Positions 1-10,434 of a stretch of DNA of 64,000 nt are shown piece after piece. The stretch lies in the NCBI GenBank assembly GCA_033964015.1, contig CM066912.1, positions 14,233,399 through 14,297,398 of the forward strand. Direction: 5' to 3'. Positions within the stretch are counted from its first letter, which is position 1; each line of letters opens with the position of its first letter. The notes beneath the pieces were generated by a model, which saw nothing but the letters and a program-made list of their open reading frames with translations, was not told where the DNA came from and did not search any database. A program made the position numbers and the translations under genes. This DNA is from Scolanthus callimorphus (lineage: Eukaryota; Cnidaria; Anthozoa; Actiniaria; Edwardsiidae).

Positions 1-674
1 AGAAATATGAAAATGATCAGGGTTCACTAGGATCGGGCTCAGGGATAAAAGGTGTAGGAGTTGAAGAATCATAACTTTTTTAACAGGGATAAAAAATTAA
101 GGAGTAATTGAGCTCAGAGATCAAAAATTTACTGCCCAAAATAATGGCTATATGTGACCTAAGAATACCATGTTACGAGCCTGTTATCAGACATTCTTTG
201 TAAAATTAACTCGAAATTTCCGATGGTAAATGTACAAAACGCATGAGTATGGAGATGAGCATGGATATTTTCTGGTATCACACAACTTAAAGACCCTGTG
301 TCCGATAGGTGTGACAGTGTTACATGTATGATCTGTTTATTGTGGAGATCTAATACGGTAAGAAACTGTCAAAATAACACCATTAGTTTGTTGTTCTATG
401 ACTTCGTATCACACATAAATCAGTTTTAGACCAAAGAATGGATCGAAATTCCACGACATTTAAACGGATTGAGTTCACTACTTTTAAAGTTAATGTACCT
501 CATTAGCATAGAGTTTTATGGGCTACGAAACTATTCGTCACGCCAATCGGTCACAGAGTCTTTAACAATTAGATTACAAGCTCAAGATTTATATGAGCTG
601 CTAGTGAACAAGGAATATTCAACAAGTTCACTATCATTTCATGGAAATTGAGCGCAAGCAATCTAATTGTTTTG
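1..674. other. No recognisable feature
   Basis: AT-rich sequence. The only open frame (about 60 codons near 470-650) has no family resemblance, signal peptide or splice context. I see no repeat structure or RNA gene here. Confidence 0.5.
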
Positions 675-1013
675 AGTATAAACCAACTAGTAGTTTTTTT
701 TAGATCCAAAAATAATCATATACACAATGATAATTTGTTTGCACAAAACACAGACAGAGTCCTAGCTTGCTATCACAGCCTGTCGGGCCTGTGATAGCAA
801 GGAAGTCCATGCAGCTAATCATTGCTCATACACCGAATTCAAATACGGTGCCCAGTTTGAAGAGCCTGACTAGTCTCGAATGCGTGCAAAAAAGCTTTTG
901 TGTATTCACGCAATTTCGAGGCTAGTAAGTCCAGAACAATGGCTTTTCAAACTGAGCGCTGTATTTGAATTTGGTGCATTACATGGCTCATACAACACTA
1001 GTTGGTTTATACT
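675..1013. repeat. Fold-back (MITE-like) element with internal hairpin
   Basis: The outer arms are a perfect 16-bp inverted pair: AGTATAAACCAACTAG at 675-690 and its complement at 998-1013. Inside lie a hairpin with stem CTTGCTATCACAG (766-778 with 789-801) and a longer imperfect palindrome whose ends are GAATTCAAATAC (from 835) and GTATTTGAATTT (to about 972). No coding content. Sequence near 41360-41680 resembles the flanks of this element, so it probably belongs to a dispersed family that also occurs there without the insert. Confidence 0.6.
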
Positions 1014-1049
1014 ATTGTAAATAGAGATAACCAGTTGATGTGCTTACAC

Positions 1050-1183
1050 AGTGGCGGATCGGGCAGGGGGGGGGGGATATTTTGTTTTCATAACTAGACC
1101 TTGCATGGCCAAGCTCTGAATAGATAGAGTGTTCAAAGGAGTAAAGACGGAACCGCCCTTTGTAAAATCCTGGATCCGCCACT
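1050..1183. repeat. Short palindromic MITE (AGTGGCGGATC ends)
   Basis: AGTGGCGGATC at 1050-1060 is mirrored by GGATCCGCCACT at 1172-1183, with a G-run just inside the left end. About 134 bp, noncoding. The phrase 'gtggatccaggat...' followed by a G-run at about 7985-8035 looks like part of a related copy. Confidence 0.5.
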
Positions 1184-1278
1184 ATTACATCTTTGAAAAT
1201 AATAACAGCAATGCAAACACATCAACGGATTATAACTATTGACAATTTAGTAAAAATACACTATATTGTTTTTCACTT

Positions 1279-1326
1279 GGGCTGGCTGTTGCTGTTGTTG
1301 CTGCTGCTGTTGCTGCTGCTGTTGAT
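1279..1326. repeat. (CTG/TTG)n trinucleotide microsatellite
   Basis: Imperfect run of ctg and ttg triplets (gctgttgctgttgttgctg...). No long open frame uses it, so it is more likely a simple repeat than a Gln or Leu tract. Confidence 0.7.
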
Positions 1327-1519
1327 GTGTTGCTGAAAGTGAAACAGAAGACCAATAATTTCATGAACACAGGTCTTTTATTGACAAAGTCTTCCTTAAT
1401 AAAAAAAATTGAATCCCATAGTAAATAATTGATATTAGTTTATTGAAATGATTCGAGCATATTACTTTGTGGGTAAGGAACCTGTGTTTTTGTCGAGTTT
1501 AGCTTCGCACGTAACAATC

Positions 1520-1574
1520 GAATATTGAATCGAATATTCGATTCTAGGGGGGCACGCTTCATGTCTTTTGACTG
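1520..1574. repeat. Terminal fragment of TA-type MITE (same family as 28278-28565)
   Basis: The right end, read on the minus strand, begins CAGTCAAAAGACATGAAGCG and continues through a C-run and CTAGA. This matches the terminal inverted repeat of the complete element at 28278-28565. The partner end is not seen nearby, so this is a partial copy. Confidence 0.6.
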
Positions 1575-2047
1575 TTGACAAAAGAGCACAAAGCTTTTGA
1601 ATTCATCACCTTTCGTGAACAAGAGTAGGAATGTTTGAAAAGTAGATAATGTATCTTGAATTGAATATATCTTCAATTTAAAATATTTCAAGACTTCCAC
1701 CTTTAAAAAGTGTCTTTTGAATTAGTGGATTGTTTTTGTCAATCTCTCTCTTTATTCTCCTCTCTTACCAGGGTTTGCTGCTGCCCTAGGGACAGAGGGG
1801 CACTCGGATTCCTTGTGCCCCCACCCAGCGCATCGAAAGCATTTCAGTCTGCTTCCTGTGAAGAGGAAAAACATTTCTGTGACATAGACGTAGAATGGTT
1901 TGGTTGTTTGTTTATTTACAAAACAATTATTTATACCAATTGGTTAGTCAGAATTAGCCTTCCAGACATAGATCCTATTATTCAAAACTTGTACCACCGC
2001 CAAATTCTGGAAAAATTACAATAGTAAGCATTCACAAAAATCCTTAT

Positions 2048-2053
2048 TTTATT
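2048..2053 (-). terminator. Candidate polyadenylation signal (AATAAA on minus strand)
   Basis: TTTATT on the plus strand reads AATAAA on the minus strand. It lies about 240 nt past the stop codon of the small spliced gene at 2290-4056, a plausible 3' UTR length. The rest of 1575-2289 holds no other recognisable feature. Confidence 0.35.
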
Positions 2054-2289
2054 TTTACTTATCTATAAAACCTTTTAGGGTGCCCCTATTGATAAAAGGA
2101 GAGACTATTGATTATGTCCTACCAGGGTCCTGGGTGGGGCACACGGCAACCAAGCGCCCCTTGCCCTTACACTTGTAGCATCGGCCTATGAAAAAAAGGC
2201 ATTATTTTAAAAAGAAACATGAAATAATCTCAGGAGGGATATGCATTTAGAATTTTCTGCCAAATTTGTAGTATTGCGATGATCAAAAG

Positions 2290-4056
2290 TCAAGATTCCG
2301 ATCTTTCGTTTGGTACGTTTGGCTGATTCTGTGCTGTTAATCAAATAGAAATCATGGAAAAACAAGACCGGTACAAACCGCATATCGCTGGTTGTTCATA
2401 TTAGTTCTCATAAATTTCTTTACATGCGTTCAGGGACTGGTCATAAATTAGAGGGGGGAGGGCTGGTGCAAATAATGGGGAGGGCCTCTAATTTTCATGC
2501 AGGTGAAAAAGGGAGGTTAAAACAATTTGGTGCAAATGATAAAGGGAGGGTCATTTTTTTTTACGCAAACGCTGTTAGGGTAATACAGGGCCGTAGCGGT
2601 TATAGGGTCAGGGAGGCCCCTGCCCCAACAGTTTTGCCCAATCAATCCTTAACACTCCCTGCATATCAAAGTTCCCCCAAACATGTGGTAATTATGATAG
2701 GAGAGGGTCACCATTAAATATGTCACCTGAACAAAGTCTTGACCTGCACAAGCTCATTCCGGTTGCTGACCGGATACGAACGTCTTTCGAGTCCGCACCG
2801 GTAAAGGAAGACACAATGACCTATGAACTCAGATCGCTCTGAGTTCGTACCGCTCTAATCTAATGTAATCACCACCACTTTTTTGACACACGCATACACA
2901 AAAATACACTTACCCCGTCTACCCCTTTTTCTTTTTCTCGAATGTTGATCTATTGAAGAAGCAGTACACGGTGAATGAAATTGATTGTAGGTGATTTTAC
3001 TTAAACACGTTTGTGTGCTAACTGTTTAGGCCTTACTTTCTTGTCTTCGGCCCTCTCGGCTGTCGCGGTCCTCTTCTGAACTCTGGTCTAAAATCAACAT
3101 AAGCCAGAACTTAGATGATTATCAAGCTTATACATCGTATTTAGCATTTACTGAGATACTTTACTATGGTCGTAAAACACAAAAAGGTATTTGATTAGTC
3201 CTTGAATATAAACGAAGCCGCGCAGCCTGCTCTCAAATTTTCTTTCCTTTCGTCCATTTCGAATAAATTTTCGTCTCTTTTGGAAGATAAGTTGAAGTAT
3301 CAATTCATGAAAGCAGATTCTCAGCTGCTAACTTACCCCTATGCCCTCTATGGCGATGAGGAGGGACAGGATCCCTGTCCCTTCTAAGAGGTGAGTTGCC
3401 GCAGCTGCGGCTGCGGCGTTCTTCACCTTCTGCAAAGTCGAAAAGCACAATTTAACAACATAAGAAGTGCCAAGGACAATTGAGTTAAATGATATAGAGA
3501 TAATCTTTCGTTGTCTCAAAAGCTTACCGCTTTTTCTTGCTCTTTTAGTATCTGGCATCTGTTAAAGAAAGATAGTGTAACAAACTTAAGCTTATTTTCA
3601 ATGATTAAGTAACTTTCATCTACTAAAGTTTTTTTTCTAGCAGCGTGATCTACAGATAACTTAGATGCCATCGTATAAAACAACGCATTAAACGATTCTC
3701 ATGAATGAGATTTGACCCACAAATGTTTAATAAGTCTGTAAAAATTGCAAAAATTAGGTGAACCATGTGAAAAAGTCCAACATCGGACCTAAACCAAATA
3801 AAAAACGAGAGGAAAAGAGAGTTCAATATCTCGAAATCGAAGTGTGAACTTTTTACAAAACTGAGCAAGTTGTGACTAAAAATAGTTTCAAAGAATCACT
3901 TTCGGTTCTTTGTAGAATGAAATGAGTAGATATGTATGTATGATGGTAAACTACAAAACTAAAACCATTAAGAGTCATACTTACACTTTCGTTGTTCTGG
4001 CAAGTGGAGCCTGCTCCGAAAAAACTTGCTAGCATCAAAAATGCGCAGCAGATCAT
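2290..4056 (-). CDS. Six-exon gene for a small secreted, highly basic (Arg/Lys/His-rich) protein; function unknown
   Basis: The model comes from splice signals. Coding exons on the minus strand: 3985-4056, 3528-3558, 3337-3429, 3037-3087, 2914-2949 and 2290-2333 (stop TGA at 2290-2292). Donors read gtaagt, gtaagc, gtaagt, gtaagg, gtaagt. Acceptors follow pyrimidine stretches, ending for example tttctttaacag and cgactttgcag. Phases agree throughout (0,1,1,1,1), giving about 108 residues. Exon 1 encodes a 24-residue start, MICCAFLMLASFFGAG then STCQNNES, which looks like a cleavable signal peptide. Exons 2-5 are charged, with motifs such as KRARKS, RRSRS, PPHRHRGHR, EEDRDSREGRR and RKRKRGRR. 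Only two Cys lie outside the hydrophobic core. Several dibasic sites and a G-RR context would allow prohormone-type cleavage, but nuclear targeting by the KRKR stretch is an alternative if the first exon is not used. A CCAAT box on the minus strand (4070-4074) lies only 14 nt above the ATG, so the true 5' end is uncertain. I do not recognise the family. Confidence 0.55.
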
Positions 4057-5014
4057 TGCCAGCTCTCCTATTGGCCAACGCTGAGAGGCAGACACAAGGA
4101 GCACTTTCACTCCACCCCACCTCCCAATAAAATTGGGAGGATTGCGCATGGCTGTCGCGTTCACACACACGAATATCAATATAAGTATAAATATAAGTAT
4201 AAGTATAAATATTCGTAGCGTTTTTTTAAAGTTAGTTTTTTGCTCTTTGGGGGCTGGGGTAATCAGCGTCATGAAATCCGCTTTGTCTTCAAAAAGATAT
4301 TCCCGAGGGGTGAGGTTCAGGGTTTCATTTTTTGCGTTCCACAGCAATCCCGAACCGCTGCGTTCGCTGTACAGTCATGAGAATGTTGAAGCTGTTCTTG
4401 TTCTCTGCCAGCAGGTAGTTTTGCGCGATTGAAACCCTATTTACACATAAATTTATAATGTTATTGACGTTAAGAATAACGAAATGGAAGTGGAAAATGG
4501 TTTGGAACAGAAAAAATGGAAATAAACCACGTAAGTTGACAAATCTGAAAATTGTGATTTTCTTTGTGTATTGAAGCTTAAGGTTATATGGTTTGTAGAA
4601 TATTGCCTGGTTAAATTTCTATTCTATTTTCTTTTCTGCCTAAAAGTGGAGTTCCCAATAGATTATTTAAATCGATTGTTAGTACATAGAACAGTTTTCG
4701 CATGATGTCTTTTATGGACCATGCCATTTTATATGCACACACACTACATTGAGGGAAATGGATATCCATGGGAAAGGGAGATAGATTGAAATGTTTGTTT
4801 ACTGACCCCCTACCATTGGGAATGTCAAAAAATGTAATGTAATGTAATGTAGGCACTTGTATACCGCAAATTATCATATGAATATGTTCAAATACGGTTT
4901 ACAGATGTGGATATGTCTGATCCCTAAGATGCGGACTGCGATTTATACAATGCAGTTTACAATCATGAGTGGTTGTTAGATTACATTCTGTGGTGAGCAC
5001 TGTGATTGTTTAAC
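4057..5014. other. Intergenic; short ATA-rich simple repeat
   Basis: Upstream side of the small spliced gene. It includes an imperfect (ATAAGT/ATAAAT)n tract at about 4171-4214 and 'aatgtaatgtaatgta' at about 4833-4850. Open frames on both strands (for example minus 4347-3853) cross these simple repeats and show no family features beyond the exon already described. Confidence 0.45.
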
Positions 5015-5054
5015 GTCCCTCGCATAGTGGTTAAGTGTAGTGGGCTGAGAGACG

Positions 5055-5086
<32 letters not shown>

Positions 5087-5240
5087 TGAAACACAGGCGA
5101 AATGACGAATCACTTCAACCCACGATGGACACAAGGTTCGAAACAGCAGAGAAAAATCCCAACTGCCCCCGACTGGGATTCGAACCCGGTGCACAGAGGT
5201 GAGAGGCAAACGCTTTACACGCTGCGCCACCCGTGCTTCA
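5015..5240 (-). mobile_element. tRNA-derived SINE
   Basis: On the minus strand the head reads like a tRNA gene: A box TGGCGCAGCGTG (about 5217-5228) and B box GGTTCGAATCC (about 5173-5183), the internal RNA polymerase III promoter. The body contains 'cggatgagacaataaaccga' near 5060-5080. The same head and body phrase recur at 35400-35690, which marks a dispersed family. The cloverleaf is not conserved enough to call a functional tRNA. Confidence 0.7.
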
Positions 5241-5552
5241 CTCAGAGATGACAAAATCCGAGTGGGGTCAACAGTAAATCCCTCAATGGGGCAAGCTTAT
5301 TGAGGGGCATATCCAAGGGGGCTTATGAAGGTACTCAAGGGGGTGCTCAATATTGTAGTCCAAGGAGGGGTATCTGAAAGGCTCCTTGATAGGTGGGGTG
5401 TGGAGTAAAAAATGAATTGGCCCAACAGGCTTTTGCATACCTTAGGGAATTTTCAAAACAGATAGGGAATTTAAAAAGAACCCAAAGGTCAGGGAAAAGT
5501 CAGATAGATTTGGTTTGGATTTGGATTAGATTTGGTTTAGATAAATTGGTTT

Positions 5553-5675
5553 ATAGTGGTTTTCACAACTGACATGAAACCAATCGCAAAGCAATGAAAC
5601 CAATTCTGAAAAAAGCTAAGGAGCAATTATAAATTCATTGCGATTTACTCACAACAGTTACGTGAAATCCGCTCT
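5553..5675. repeat. MITE copy (TAGAGCGGATTTCA family), degenerate left end
   Basis: The right end reads GTGAAATCCGCTCTA; the left end is altered (TATAGTGGTTTTCA). The interior phrases 'gaaaccaat..gcaaag' and 'actcacaacag' match the better preserved copy at 18651-18784. Confidence 0.55.
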
Positions 5676-5818
5676 AACTGCAATAATCATTGAAATTTAC
5701 TCTTTGGCACAACTTTTTTGCCTTTTCCTTGTTTTTTTTATTAAAGTGATATGCTATAAGCAGAGCTCCCGGTTACATACCTTTTCCATGTGAATGAAAC
5801 AGGATTCCCATTGGGCTG

Positions 5819-5838
5819 CTGGGGGGGGGGGGGGGGGG
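5819..5838. repeat. Poly-G tract
   Basis: Run of about 19 G, a potential G-quadruplex and a likely site of length error in assembly. Similar runs occur at about 1067, 8023, 16770, 36788 and 53665, with a long C-run at about 54030. Several of them sit inside MITE copies. Confidence 0.7.
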
Positions 5839-6071
5839 TTGCAACAGCCCATTGTAGTTTCCATTGAGTGAGGGCTAGCCAACTGGTTAGCAACCATACC
5901 AGTTTTTCTTTTCAAGAGTGAAAAATTAACCAAGAAAATCACCAATAATGCCAAAGTAAAAGTGTCAAACTCATTCAGTAATTTATTGACAAGTCTATTA
6001 CATTGGTATGAAAAAAAGCCTCAGCAGGGATAAGAGTACAGTATGGATAATTTCTCGTATCACACAATACT

Positions 6072-6103
6072 TCCAATCAAAGACATGAAGTGTGCCCTCC
6101 TAG
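6072..6103. repeat. Terminal fragment of the TA-type MITE family
   Basis: 'aatcaaagacatgaagtgtg' followed by CCCTCCTAGAG matches the left terminal repeat of the element at 28278 with a few changes. No right end is visible nearby. The surrounding 5676-6723 shows no gene. Confidence 0.5.
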
Positions 6104-6723
6104 AGAGGAATATAGTACAAATATGATGAATATGATGTTCCAGCATTATTTCTGATGCATGCTTCAATGTTCTCATCGGAAGTCAGTCAATTCAGTCTGC
6201 AAGAGTTTATACAAGTTGTGTAATCTGAAGTGAGAAGACAAAATTATATTAGTATACAGAAAAATATGAGTTACAGTTGTTTTCAGAACACTTTACCCCT
6301 CCGGATTGCGAAGTTGGTTCCCAAATTCCCAACTAGGTTTCCAACCTCGCAACTTGGTTCCCAACTTTCGTTCCCAAAGTTCGTAATTTGCCAATTCAGA
6401 TAGAATATTCTGCTAAAACCATGTTAATTTTGACAGACAACAGCCACAGAAGGGGGCACCTATAAGGAGAATAAGGATATAAAATATATAATAATGCCAA
6501 GAGCAGCTGAAAGAAATTAATGTTATGTTCAAAATACCTTTTACATGTATAGCAATGCATAGATTTTCCAGGGCAACAATACTGTTGTGTATAGCCTTTT
6601 CATCGCCTGAAAATCATGTCACAAAAATGACTTCAGAAACAAAACACTTGGGTCATTGTAGAACAACATCAGAATGGTACACATTATATATATTATATAT
6701 ATCTTATTTTAACATTAGTGTAG

Positions 6724-6935
6724 AATCCTATGATATCTCTTTTTTGTGTAAATTGAGGACGAGATATCATATAGGATTCAAGTATATTCAAAGCGTTCAG
6801 TCGGTAGATTCCGCCGAAAATAGCACTCAAAAGGCGATATCGCCCTTGTCGCTGCGCGAATCGGGCGATATCGCTTTTTCGTGCTATTTTCTTGGCGGAA
6901 TCTAGCCTCCTGAAGCTTTGAATAATCCTATAGTA
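6724..6935. repeat. Two adjacent inverted repeats (fold-back element)
   Basis: A first hairpin pairs AATCCTATGATATCTC (6724-6739) with GAGATATCATATAGGATT (6761-6778). A second, 100-bp palindrome spans 6805-6904, with ends TAGATTCCGCC and GGCGGAATCTA and inner arms GGCGATATCGCCC / GGGCGATATCGC. Outside the second, 'ggattcaagtatattcaaagc' is mirrored by 'gctttgaataatcc', so the whole unit may be one fold-back element of about 170-210 bp. Confidence 0.6.
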
Positions 6936-7361
6936 TATCGCTGATAATATTTCCAGTCTGAAGTATTTTGTTGAGCCGGTAAGTTCTCAAGGGCTGCACT
7001 AAAATTGTCTAATAAAGTTATTTATTATCCAACTAATTTTTCTTGACAAATTATTGCTGTATTATTTGGACTCGTTCTAATCTTACTCCTGTGATATTTG
7101 TACTGGCCTGAGACAAATTGGATAAAAAAGTGAGATATTTCCAGAAAAACATTACCTGAATTACCTGCAGAAATCTCTTAATAAACATGTAAGTGGCGGT
7201 AAAGCAGCCGATGGAAATGGATGCTAATTCTCCTACTAGGTATGTTGCTATGATGTCAAAATGGCGGCTGACACAGGCCCTTGAAACATACCTTACCTAC
7301 CACGCATGCTCACAAATCTGAAGAGTTTTTCCCTTAGAGAGTTGTCTTCTAACAAACATAC

Positions 7362-7798
7362 CCCACCAATAAAGGAGATTTATGAGGATGGGAGTTGAAG
7401 GGCCAAACACCATACGTACCACCACCTATAGAAAGGGATTCAATGGGAAGGGGGCTAGAGTCTTTGCTAATTTCTTTGTGTTGAAGATCCTCTTTCTGGA
7501 TATTCCTAGTGTGTTTCCAAACTCCTGGGACTGTGAAAGCCTCTCAAATTATTGAGCCTGCAGAAAAAGGCAATGCCGGTAAAGGAAGATGAGTAAAATT
7601 AAACCATCTGAAATGAGTTTCTTCCATATTACTGAGCAATACATGTACCTCCTAACAAACATACCTCACTAATAAAGGAATTCAACGGGAAGAGACTGCA
7701 TGGTCTTTCAATGAATTGTTTTTGTTGAAGGTAGTTTTTATCTCTTGATAATGCAGTTTTTCCATACTCTTGAAACTGAGAAGCCTGTCAAATTGAGC
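7362..7798 (-). other. Duplicated exon-like segments of unknown gene (minus strand)
   Basis: Two related blocks, 7665-7798 and 7362-7557, each start after a good acceptor (tcttcttttacag and ctttttctgcag), share the start GCTCAAT..TTGA, and end in the same donor context (G|GTATGTTTG). The first block opens a frame of about 38 codons (AQFDRLLSFKSMEKLH...) before a TGA; the second has early stops. They look like a tandemly duplicated, decaying exon. I recognise no protein family, and the parent gene could be a transposon. Confidence 0.3.
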
Positions 7799-7860
7799 CT
7801 GTAAAAGAAGACAACACAAGATTTACCCCACAATGCCTCTCATATGATCGAGTAACATTT

Positions 7861-9294
7861 TCCCAACAAGTACAAAAACATTTGACAAAAAGCCAATGAA
7901 AAAGAATAAAATTAATAATGCATGAGTTGTGACTAGAAGAGGATGAGCTTTTTAGCCTTTCATCAGCAAATCACTAAGTTTTCAGGGGTGGATCCAGGAT
8001 CTCCAAAAAGGCAAAAAAGGGGGGGGGGGGCAAGGTTGTAATTTGCTCTTGCAAATACAGTTAATGTATGGGGAAATCTATTGGAAAAAGGGGGGAGGCT
8101 GGGCCCCTTGAGCACCCCCTAAATCCGCATATGGCGTTCGACTTGTTTTTTAAGGCAGCTGTGGCTTTTCGTCATATACTGCTTACGTTTTGCACTATTT
8201 TACATTTGCTGTGTTTTTCCACTGTTTGGTGCTGTTCTCATACAGTTGGTGTAAATAATAATGTTAATTTTTTTGCAAATTCATGCATGTCAACCTATTT
8301 ACCTCCACTTTTTCCAAGGCCACAGGAAAAAACAATGCCACTGCTACATAATACAGAAATATACAAATATAGTACTAAGTGACAATGCAAATAACGAAAT
8401 TTCACTGGTACTTAAACACATGAACACTTACATGACTTGTAGGGGTAGAAGCAGAATAATCATAATTCTAATGAAATTAAATTTGACTTACTTTGTTCTT
8501 TGTAATTATTCAAATTGAGGCATTTATTTTGTAAGGAGTTATTTCCAGGTCTGGTAGATTTGCCCTGGACAAAATCTGATTCTGCTCTCCTGGAGTTCTC
8601 TGGGAGTCTCTAAAAAGTAGCCAAGGACTGTCAAGGACTTTCCAGAAAAAATAGCCAGGAGTTGCATGTCACTGGTTATTCTGTGTCTACCCTTATTAAG
8701 AATTGTTTACACTAATTATCAATGAACAATATAATTTTCTCTGCAACAATATTGCCTACTATAGCTGGCTCTCATACATGTTATGTTATTTTTTTGGAAA
8801 TTCCCGTGTGCAATATACTGTGGCTGAGAATAAAGCCAGGCAGGGTGAGGACATTCTATATCTGGGCATCAATTATTTCATTTGAGGCTTGATTCCATAA
8901 AGGTTGAAATACAAACGACAGAGCCAGCTACGCAGGCTAACTTCAAATTTATTAATGTGTTATGCATGGCCACATAAGTCCCTCAGCTACACAAGCTGAC
9001 TGCATAACTCTACCTGAACGTGTTCAGGGGTTGGGGAGGACAATTTTTCTCAGCTGTTATTTATTGCTTCAGAAATATAAAGCTTATATTGTTTAATTGT
9101 GTAATGTTTTTCATTATAATAAATGATAAAAAATTGACCTATGTACAGTATCTTCATTGCTGGCCTCAGTTTGCAATGATGGCTGTTACATGAATAATCA
9201 TAAATGTTGTCCTTCCCAATCCCTGCATGTGCTATGCAAGCCTACAAAAGGCACACCAGCTAACACATGCTGATAACTGCATAGTTTTTCACCA
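7861..9294. other. No gene recognised
   Basis: AT-rich sequence with a G-run (about 8021-8032) inside a repeat-like phrase related to the element at 1050-1183. The open frames here (for example 8068-8382 plus) lack family features. Confidence 0.4.
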
Positions 9295-9296
9295 CT

Positions 9297-9416
9297 TTGT
9301 TATACATCACCACAAAGGCTGCCAGCTACACAAGGTAGTTACAGTATAACTTACTATTGTTATAGTACATCACCACAAAGGTTGCCCAGCTACACAAGCT
9401 AGTTGTAGTATAACAT
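9297..9416. repeat. Two-copy tandem repeat (~65 bp)
   Basis: 'catcaccacaaaggctgcc' plus 'agctacacaaggtagttaca' is repeated directly as 'catcaccacaaaggttgccc' plus 'agctacacaagctagttgta'. Diverged phrases of the same kind (agctacacaagctgac, agctacgcaggctaac) appear upstream at about 8927-9003. Confidence 0.55.
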
Positions 9417-9775
9417 CTGATGCCATTATTTTATCAGGGTTACCATGGTTTATAAACTTCAATATTAGCTTTTCAACTTTTTTCTCCAGGACAAAAATAA
9501 TGTTGTTTGAGATCCTGCTTCAGAATTTTATTTTGTCTCTGTAAAAATCAGAACTATAAATAATAGTATCGTCTTCTCCAGTGTTTAAAAGAAGATACAT
9601 ACATCATCAAAAACTAAAGATCATGTTTGAGTACTGGAAAGCATTTTATTGCTTTTCAATGACTTTCAATGAACCATGGGAACCCTGTGTGTTATATGGC
9701 CAAACCTTATCACTGAAGGCCAATTATCCTTTACATGTACACAGGGTGCAAGTAATTGTAATAGACCTTGCTTGT

Positions 9776-9803
9776 AAAAATAATAATAATAATAATAATA
9801 ATA
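9776..9803. repeat. (AAT)n microsatellite
   Basis: About nine AAT/TAA units. The flanking 9804-10434 holds no recognisable gene. A Helitron 3' terminus (hairpin plus CTRR) would be expected below 10435 but I could not place it. Confidence 0.7.
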
Positions 9804-10434
9804 GCAGTACCATACATTGTACTAGGACTCAATTAATTACTTACTCAGGGTTCATGCACTTTCTGAATGACAACAGTCCAGGATTTTCTAAGTGGTCTTT
9901 TTTATGGAGTAAAAAAAATGTCTCTCCCCCTAAAAAACATTCACACTTTTTAAGGAAGCTGCTTTACTATAACATGATTTCTTTTCTATTCACTCTTGCT
10001 GCAGCATGATAACAGTGCTGTTGTCATCATTTGCAGCATAAAATGAGATTCATGAAACTGACCCCTTCAGCCACATTTGCGTTTTTCCATTTTTCAACGA
10101 GTTTGCCAGGATTTTCCTTAACATTCCAGGGTGCTCCAGGAAAAACTGAAACTACAGGATTATTATTGTTATTATTATTACTGTAACCCATGCTTACTAA
10201 CCTTGTTGTATATGTAAGCACAATATTATTTAAACAAAAATATCATAATGATAAGTACATAATACAGTTGTATCAGTATCAGTGATCACTGGATGTAATG
10301 TACTATACACTACACCCTCAAAACAAAAGTTAATTTATCATAATCTATTTCATACTGTGACTGTGAGAAAAATTGTAAAGCATTTCTTATACCCTGTGTA
10401 CAGTTATAAATGACATGCCGATTTTGACAATGTC

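Noticed and set aside
3853..4347. 165-codon minus frame as a membrane protein
   Set aside because: Its hydrophobic part comes from the ATA/TATT simple repeat; only the 24 codons at 3985-4056 fit a spliced exon.
5160..5240. Functional tRNA gene on the minus strand (A and B boxes present)
   Set aside because: Acceptor and anticodon stems do not pair convincingly, and the sequence continues into a repeated body also present at 35400-35690; it is a SINE.
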